DNA of 64,000 nt, taken from NCBI GenBank assembly GCA_905221605.1, contig CAJNDS010002594.1:171001-235000 (forward strand), in the 5' to 3' direction. The stretch is from Symbiodinium natans (taxonomy: Eukaryota > Sar > Dinophyceae > Suessiales > Symbiodiniaceae). The notes below the pieces were generated by a model. The model was not told the origin of the DNA, did not search any database, and saw only the letters and a program-made list of their open reading frames with translations. Position 1 is the first letter of the stretch. Each line of letters starts with the position of its first letter. Positions 60,472 to 64,000 of the stretch are shown one piece after another. The position numbers were made by a program, and so were the translations under genes.

Positions 60472-61536
60472 TCAGGGGAGCCTCTGCACACAAGACTGGC
60501 CCTGAAGCTGCCAGAGTCTCGAGTCTGCACCTTCTTGGTCTTCGGCAAGGCGTGAGGCGCGGTAGCCTCTGAAGAGAATCTTGTAGCCCACGCCGGTCTC
60601 TATGGGTGCACTTGCTATCAGCAAAGGCCACGGCGTTCTCCTCCACACGCCATTCAGCATTCTGAAAACGACAGCACACACAACGGCATACTTGAAGTTC
60701 ATGACACACAAAGTGTGTGCAAAGTCCGCGCACATGCACCACCCGTTGTTGCAAGTCTGCTCATCGGCCAACAGCCGACCCAGCGCCTCCAGGAAATGCG
60801 GCAGCAGAGCCACATAGCTGAAAGCTCGCAAAGTAACCTCCGCAAAATACAGTGGCTTGCAGTCCGGATCTTCGTACTGACGAATGTGTTCCTGAAAGGC
60901 AGGCCAGGAGTCGTGAAAAACTGCAGTTGTGTCAAGCTGGGAATTCTTCTTGCGTTGCTGCAGCACGGACCGTACGATGTCTGTTGCCACTCTGTCTGTG
61001 CCCATCCGGATGGCGACGTTGCTTGCTGTCGGTCGAAGACCCCGTTCCAAAAGAGCATCTATAGCCCTATGGACAGCTTGGAGTTCGGCCACAGTTGGCT
61101 GCTGCTCGAGCGGCTTCTGCTTGGCAGCTTTACGTCGCCCTGCGCCAGAGCAGTTTCCGGCTTGCGACACTCGCAGGCTGTAGAACTCGCGGGAAGAATG
61201 CCAAGAGCCACTGAACTGATACCAGGCTCCTTCCCCTTTGAAACAAGCGTCGTGCTCTGTGCATCTGCATGTGCATACCCAGCGCTCGTCTGCAGTGAAC
61301 CGTGGCTGTGAGAAGTACCCACCCAGCAGCTTGCGCTGCTTCAACCACGCACGAGCAGCGAACCGAACCTCTTCTGGCGCAGTCTGTCCTGACTTCATCT
61401 TGTCACGCGAGATAACAAAAGGGTCTTGCGCGAGAGGCTCAAACTTGAGGTCACGCCGGACACGATTACTCCCTTCGGGAGTGTCCGCATCCCCGGCACT
61501 GGCGGCGTCCGCCATCGCTGAAGGAAATTCCCTCAT
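60472..61536 (-). CDS. MULE-type transposase-like protein, N-terminal half
   Basis: A 354-codon ORF from ATG; a second Met at residue 8 (MADAASAGD) may be the true start. A zinc-binding-like cluster CTCRCTEHDAC lies at 88-98, followed by an aromatic-rich region (WYQFSGSWHSSREFY), a basic linker, and a helical region at 148-195. The segment 267-315 (MCADFAHTL, YAVVCAVVFR, PLLIASAPIE) resembles the first catalytic Asp strand and following strands of MULE/DDE transposases, with Asp271 the candidate. The protein stops about 80 residues later, before the second Asp and the Glu of a DDE triad, so it is truncated, spliced onward, or domesticated. A phase-0 GC or GA donor near 60555-60535 could join it to the H3-fold frame through the acceptor at about 60381. 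Family call is by motif pattern only. Confidence 0.55.
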   Translation of the reverse strand: MREFPSAMADAASAGDADTPEGSNRVRRDLKFEPLAQDPFVISRDKMKSGQTAPEEVRFAARAWLKQRKLLGGYFSQPRFTADERWVCTCRCTEHDACFKGEGAWYQFSGSWHSSREFYSLRVSQAGNCSGAGRRKAAKQKPLEQQPTVAELQAVHRAIDALLERGLRPTASNVAIRMGTDRVATDIVRSVLQQRKKNSQLDTTAVFHDSWPAFQEHIRQYEDPDCKPLYFAEVTLRAFSYVALLPHFLEALGRLLADEQTCNNGWCMCADFAHTLCVMNFKYAVVCAVVFRMLNGVWRRTPWPLLIASAPIETGVGYKILFRGYRASRLAEDQEGADSRLWQLQGQSCVQRLP

Positions 61537-61614
61537 TCCCTGCTAACCAACAGTAAGGCTGTGGGCCTGGTGTACTCTTTGCTCGAACCCCTGAGCTCCG
61601 CCATGTTGCAGGCC

Positions 61615-61700
61615 GTTCGGGTTTAGTGTTTAGGGCTGAGAGCTTATTTTTTTTTCAGTTTGGGGTTAGGGGTTTAGGTTTTTATTTTTGGGGTTGAGGG
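61615..61700. repeat. Telomere-like patch (GGGTTTAG variants)
   Basis: GGGTTTAGTGTTTAGGGCTG at 61619-61638 and GGGGTTAGGGGTTTAGG at 61662-61678 lie just upstream of the transposase-like ORF. Similar patches are at 60395-60420 (CCCTAACCCGACCTAAACC) and 59176-59190, so the two ORFs are bracketed and separated by telomere-like sequence. Confidence 0.6.
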
Positions 61701-62096
61701 CTTCTTACAATAGCCCGGAGTGGCCCTTACTCTCTTCTGTGGGGTTAAGGTTCCCTTGTTGCACTGCTTGGGCCAGCCCCAACTGTGCATCACGTCGCAC
61801 GCTTGGAAGGTCTTGGTCTTCTCAGCACTTCCGGCACTCAGAAGACTAGCAAATGGCCATGTCAGCAAACGGGACGTGTGCCTTGCTGCTTCCAACAGAC
61901 TTCGGCACCTTTCGCGCCATGAGAAAGCTTTCCTGCCAAGAACGAAGAGAAATGCACAAGCGCTGGTACTCGCTTGAGGGCTTAGAGAGTCGGCATGAAG
62001 GAATTAGAGCGGAGACCATGAACACAACCTTCGCGTGGCAAAAGCAGTGACTGCAGAAGGAAGAGTGTTCTAGCAGCAAGTAGATAGTACTGCGGA

Positions 62097-62097
<1 letters not shown>

Positions 62098-62139
<42 letters not shown>

Positions 62140-62156
62140 TGTGTGTGTGTGTGCGT
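62098..62156. repeat. (GA)n then (GT)n microsatellite
   Basis: A GAGAGA tract of about 38 bases followed directly by GTGTGTGT. It lies at the left border of the terminal satellite. Confidence 0.9.
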
Positions 62157-62330
62157 CGGGTTTACGGACGCAGGGCCAAGCCACTGAAAACATGTTTCCT
62201 TTTGGCAGACTGAGGACACGGACCCCAAAGGCTACACGTTTCCGCAGCTTTGCTGCCCAAACACGTCTCCTGTGAGAGACTGAGGACACGGACCCGAAAG
62301 GTTACACGTTTTTTGTTCGAATTGAAAAAA

Positions 62331-62402
62331 GGTCCTTTGGCCAAGCGGCAAAGCGATTGGGCTTCTGACCCAAATCCCGAGGCTCGACTCCCGAAGGGTG
62401 CA
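62331..62402 (+). other. tRNA-like element 1 (pol III A and B box-like)
   Basis: TGGCCAAGCGG at 62338-62348 matches an A box. GGCTCGACTCC at 62381-62391 matches the B box GGTTCGANTCC with one change. Between them is a perfect five-base-pair anticodon stem TTGGG/CCCAA around the seven-base loop CTTCTGA (62362-62368), so the anticodon would be TCT (Arg). The acceptor ends GGTCCTT and AAGGGTG pair partly, with wobbles. The T stem pairs badly, so this is a tRNA-derived or degenerate element rather than a confident working tRNA. Confidence 0.5.
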
Positions 62403-62758
62403 TCTGCACCCTTTTAAACACGTCTCCTTTGGCGGATTGACCGACTGAGGACACGGACCCCAAAAGGCTACACGTTTTCGCAGCTTCGCTGGCCCAAACC
62501 ACTGAAAACACGTCTCCTTTGGCGGATTGAGGACACGGACCCCAAAGGCTACACGTTTTCGCAGCTTCGCTGGCCCAACCACTGAAAACACGTCTCCTTT
62601 GGCGGATTGAGGACACGGACCCCAAAGGCTACACGTTTTCGCAGCTTCGCTGGCCCAAACCACTGAAAACACGTCTCCTTTGGCGGATTGAGGACACGGA
62701 CCCCAAAGGCTACACGTTTTCGCAGCTTCGATGCCCCATACCACTGAAAACACGTCTT

Positions 62759-62803
62759 TTTTGGCCAAGCCCAAATCCCTAGGCTCATTTCTTGAAGGGT
62801 GCA
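62759..62803 (+). other. tRNA-like element 2, anticodon arm deleted
   Basis: TTGGCCAAGC is joined directly to CCAAATCCCTAGGCTC and CTTGAAGGGTGCATCC. It matches the ends of the other copies but lacks the middle (rest of the D arm plus most of the anticodon stem-loop). A deletion between short matching bases would explain it. Confidence 0.5.
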
Positions 62804-62978
62804 TCCACAAAAAAAACCACAGGAGAGAGCCCGGGAGACCGTAACGCTACACGTTTTCGCAGCTTCGGTGCCCCAGACCACTGAAAACACGTCTCCTTTG
62901 GCGGATTGAGGACACGGAGCCCAAAGGCTACACGTTTTCGCAGGTTCGCTGCCCCAGACCACTGAAAACACGTCTCTT

Positions 62979-63043
62979 TTGGCCAAGCTGCAAAGCGATT
63001 GGGCTTCTGACCCAAATCCCTAGGTTCATCTCCCGAAGGGTGC
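62979..63043 (+). other. tRNA-like element 3
   Basis: TTGGCCAAGCTGCAAAGCGA, then the same TTGGG-CTTCTGA-CCCAA anticodon arm, then TAGGTTCATCTCCCGAAGGG. It matches element 1 with several T-arm changes. It is followed by a poly-A-like ACCAAAAAAACAAACAGG segment. Confidence 0.5.
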
Positions 63044-63344
63044 ATCTACCAAAAAAACAAACAGGAGAGAGCCCGGGAGACCGTAAGGCACGGGCCCTCT
63101 CCTTTGGCCGACTGAGGACACGGACCCCAAAGGCTACACGTTTTCGCAGCTTCGCTGGCCCAAGCCACTGAAAACACGTCTCCTTTGGCGGATTGAGGAC
63201 ACGGACCCCAAAGGCTACACGTTTTCGCAGCCTCGTTGGTGAAGTCACTGAAAACACGTCTCCTTGGCGGATTGAGGACACGGACCCCAAAGGCTACACG
63301 TTTTCGCAGCTTCGCTGGCCCAAACCACTGAAAACACGTCTCTT

Positions 63345-63409
63345 TTGGCCAAGCTGCAAAGCGATTGGGCTTCTGACCCAAATCCCTAGGTTCATCTCCC
63401 GAAGGGTGC
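63345..63409 (+). other. tRNA-like element 4
   Basis: Sequence identical to element 3, with the same downstream AAAAAAACAAACAGGAGAGA spacer. It was apparently amplified together with the satellite as part of an about 366-base higher-order unit. Confidence 0.5.
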
Positions 63410-64000
63410 ATCTACCAAAAAAACAAACAGGAGAGAGCCCGGGAGACCGTAAGGCACGGGCCCTCTCCTTTGGCCGACTGAGGACACGGACCCCAAAGGC
63501 TACACGTTTTCGCAGCTTCGCTGGCCCAAGCCACTGAAAACACGTCTCCTTTGGCGGATTGAGGACACGGACCCCAAAGGCTACACGTTTTCGCAGCTTC
63601 GATGCCCCATACCACTGAAAACACGTCTCTTTTGGCGGATTGAGGAAACGGACCCCAAAGGCTACACGTTTTCGCAGCTTCGGTGAGGACACGGACCCCA
63701 AAGGCTACACGTTTTCGCAGCTTCGCTGGCCCAAACCACTGAAAACACGTCTCCTTTGGCGGATTGAGGACACGGACCCCAAAGGCTACACGTTTTCGCA
63801 GCTTCGCTGGCCCAAACCACTGAAAACACGTCTCCTTTGGCGGATTGAGGACACGGACCCCAAAGGCTACACGTTTTCGCAGCTTCGCTGCCCCAACCAC
63901 TGAAAACACGTCTCACGTTTGGCCGACTGAGGACACGGACCCCAAAGGCTACACGTTTTCGCAGCTTCGCTGGCCCAAACCACTGAAAACACGTCTCCTT

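Larger units (their letters stand above)
62160..64000. repeat. Satellite array, unit about 80-81 bases, running off the right edge
   Basis: Core words GGATTGAGGACACGGACCCC, AAAGGCTACACGTTTTCGCAG, CTTCGCTGGCCCAAACCACT and GAAAACACGTCTCCTTTGG repeat head to tail; for example GGCGGATTGA at 62521, 62601 and 62682. Copies differ by few substitutions. Two higher-order blocks starting near 62979 and 63345 (about 366 apart) carry a tRNA-like segment plus a GAGAGAGCCCGGGAGACCG spacer. The long minus frames (words such as TCSLWGPCPQSAKGD) are repeat artefacts. Confidence 0.93.

Noticed and set aside
62331-62402. Functional tRNA-Arg(TCT) gene
   Set aside because: The anticodon arm is perfect but the T stem pairs poorly and the acceptor stem relies on wobbles; kept only as a tRNA-like element.
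62160-64000. CRISPR-like array or tandem protein repeats
   Set aside because: Repeats are head-to-tail satellite units with no unique spacers, in a eukaryotic context; minus-strand frames repeat the unit and are interrupted irregularly.

Overview
The window looks like nuclear DNA of a dinoflagellate, most likely a Symbiodinium-like alga (inference). Coding signal that can be supported lies almost entirely on the minus strand, as in dinoflagellate unidirectional gene arrays. Genes are cut into very small exons. In the one gene I could reconstruct, introns mostly begin with GC, some with GT and rarely GA, and nearly every acceptor AG is followed by G. Short TTTAGGG/CCCTAAA-like patches, microsatellites and satellites are scattered through the window. 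Most long open frames are not genes but readings through repeats or introns.

Layout. (1) 1-30.1 kb, minus: one long kinesin gene. Its motor domain (30.11-26.24 kb) can be rebuilt exon by exon: 21 exons, all junction phases agreeing, giving about 344 residues of kinesin-1-like motor plus neck. Downstream are coiled-coil tail exons. The tail also holds a duplicated module made of an Ala/Pro-rich exon, a Pro-rich exon and a two-exon UVR-like helical hairpin (about 13.3-8.9 kb and 7.4-6.0 kb). The series runs off the left edge. (2) 30.1-34.7 kb: no gene recognised. (3) 34.7-35.7 kb, minus: an intronless adenylate kinase with a hydrophobic N-terminal extension. (4) 36.7-39.3 kb: proline/CATGGCC-type low-complexity DNA with diverged duplications and telomere-like patches. 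(5) 39.4-58.4 kb, minus: exons of at least one or two intron-rich genes that I cannot name, one of them encoding a membrane protein (about 53-50 kb). (6) 59.2-61.5 kb, minus: a 116-bp tandem repeat, then an ORF with a divergent histone H3 fold, directly downstream of an ORF resembling the N-terminal half of a MULE-type transposase. (7) 62.1 kb to the end: an approximately 80-bp satellite containing tRNA-like segments.

Most notable are the H3-fold/transposase-like pair, the fully phased micro-exon kinesin motor, its duplicated UVR-like tail module, and the tRNA-like units inside the terminal satellite. All exon calls come from reading the sequence by eye. Those with matching phases on both sides are strong; isolated helical exons are weaker.
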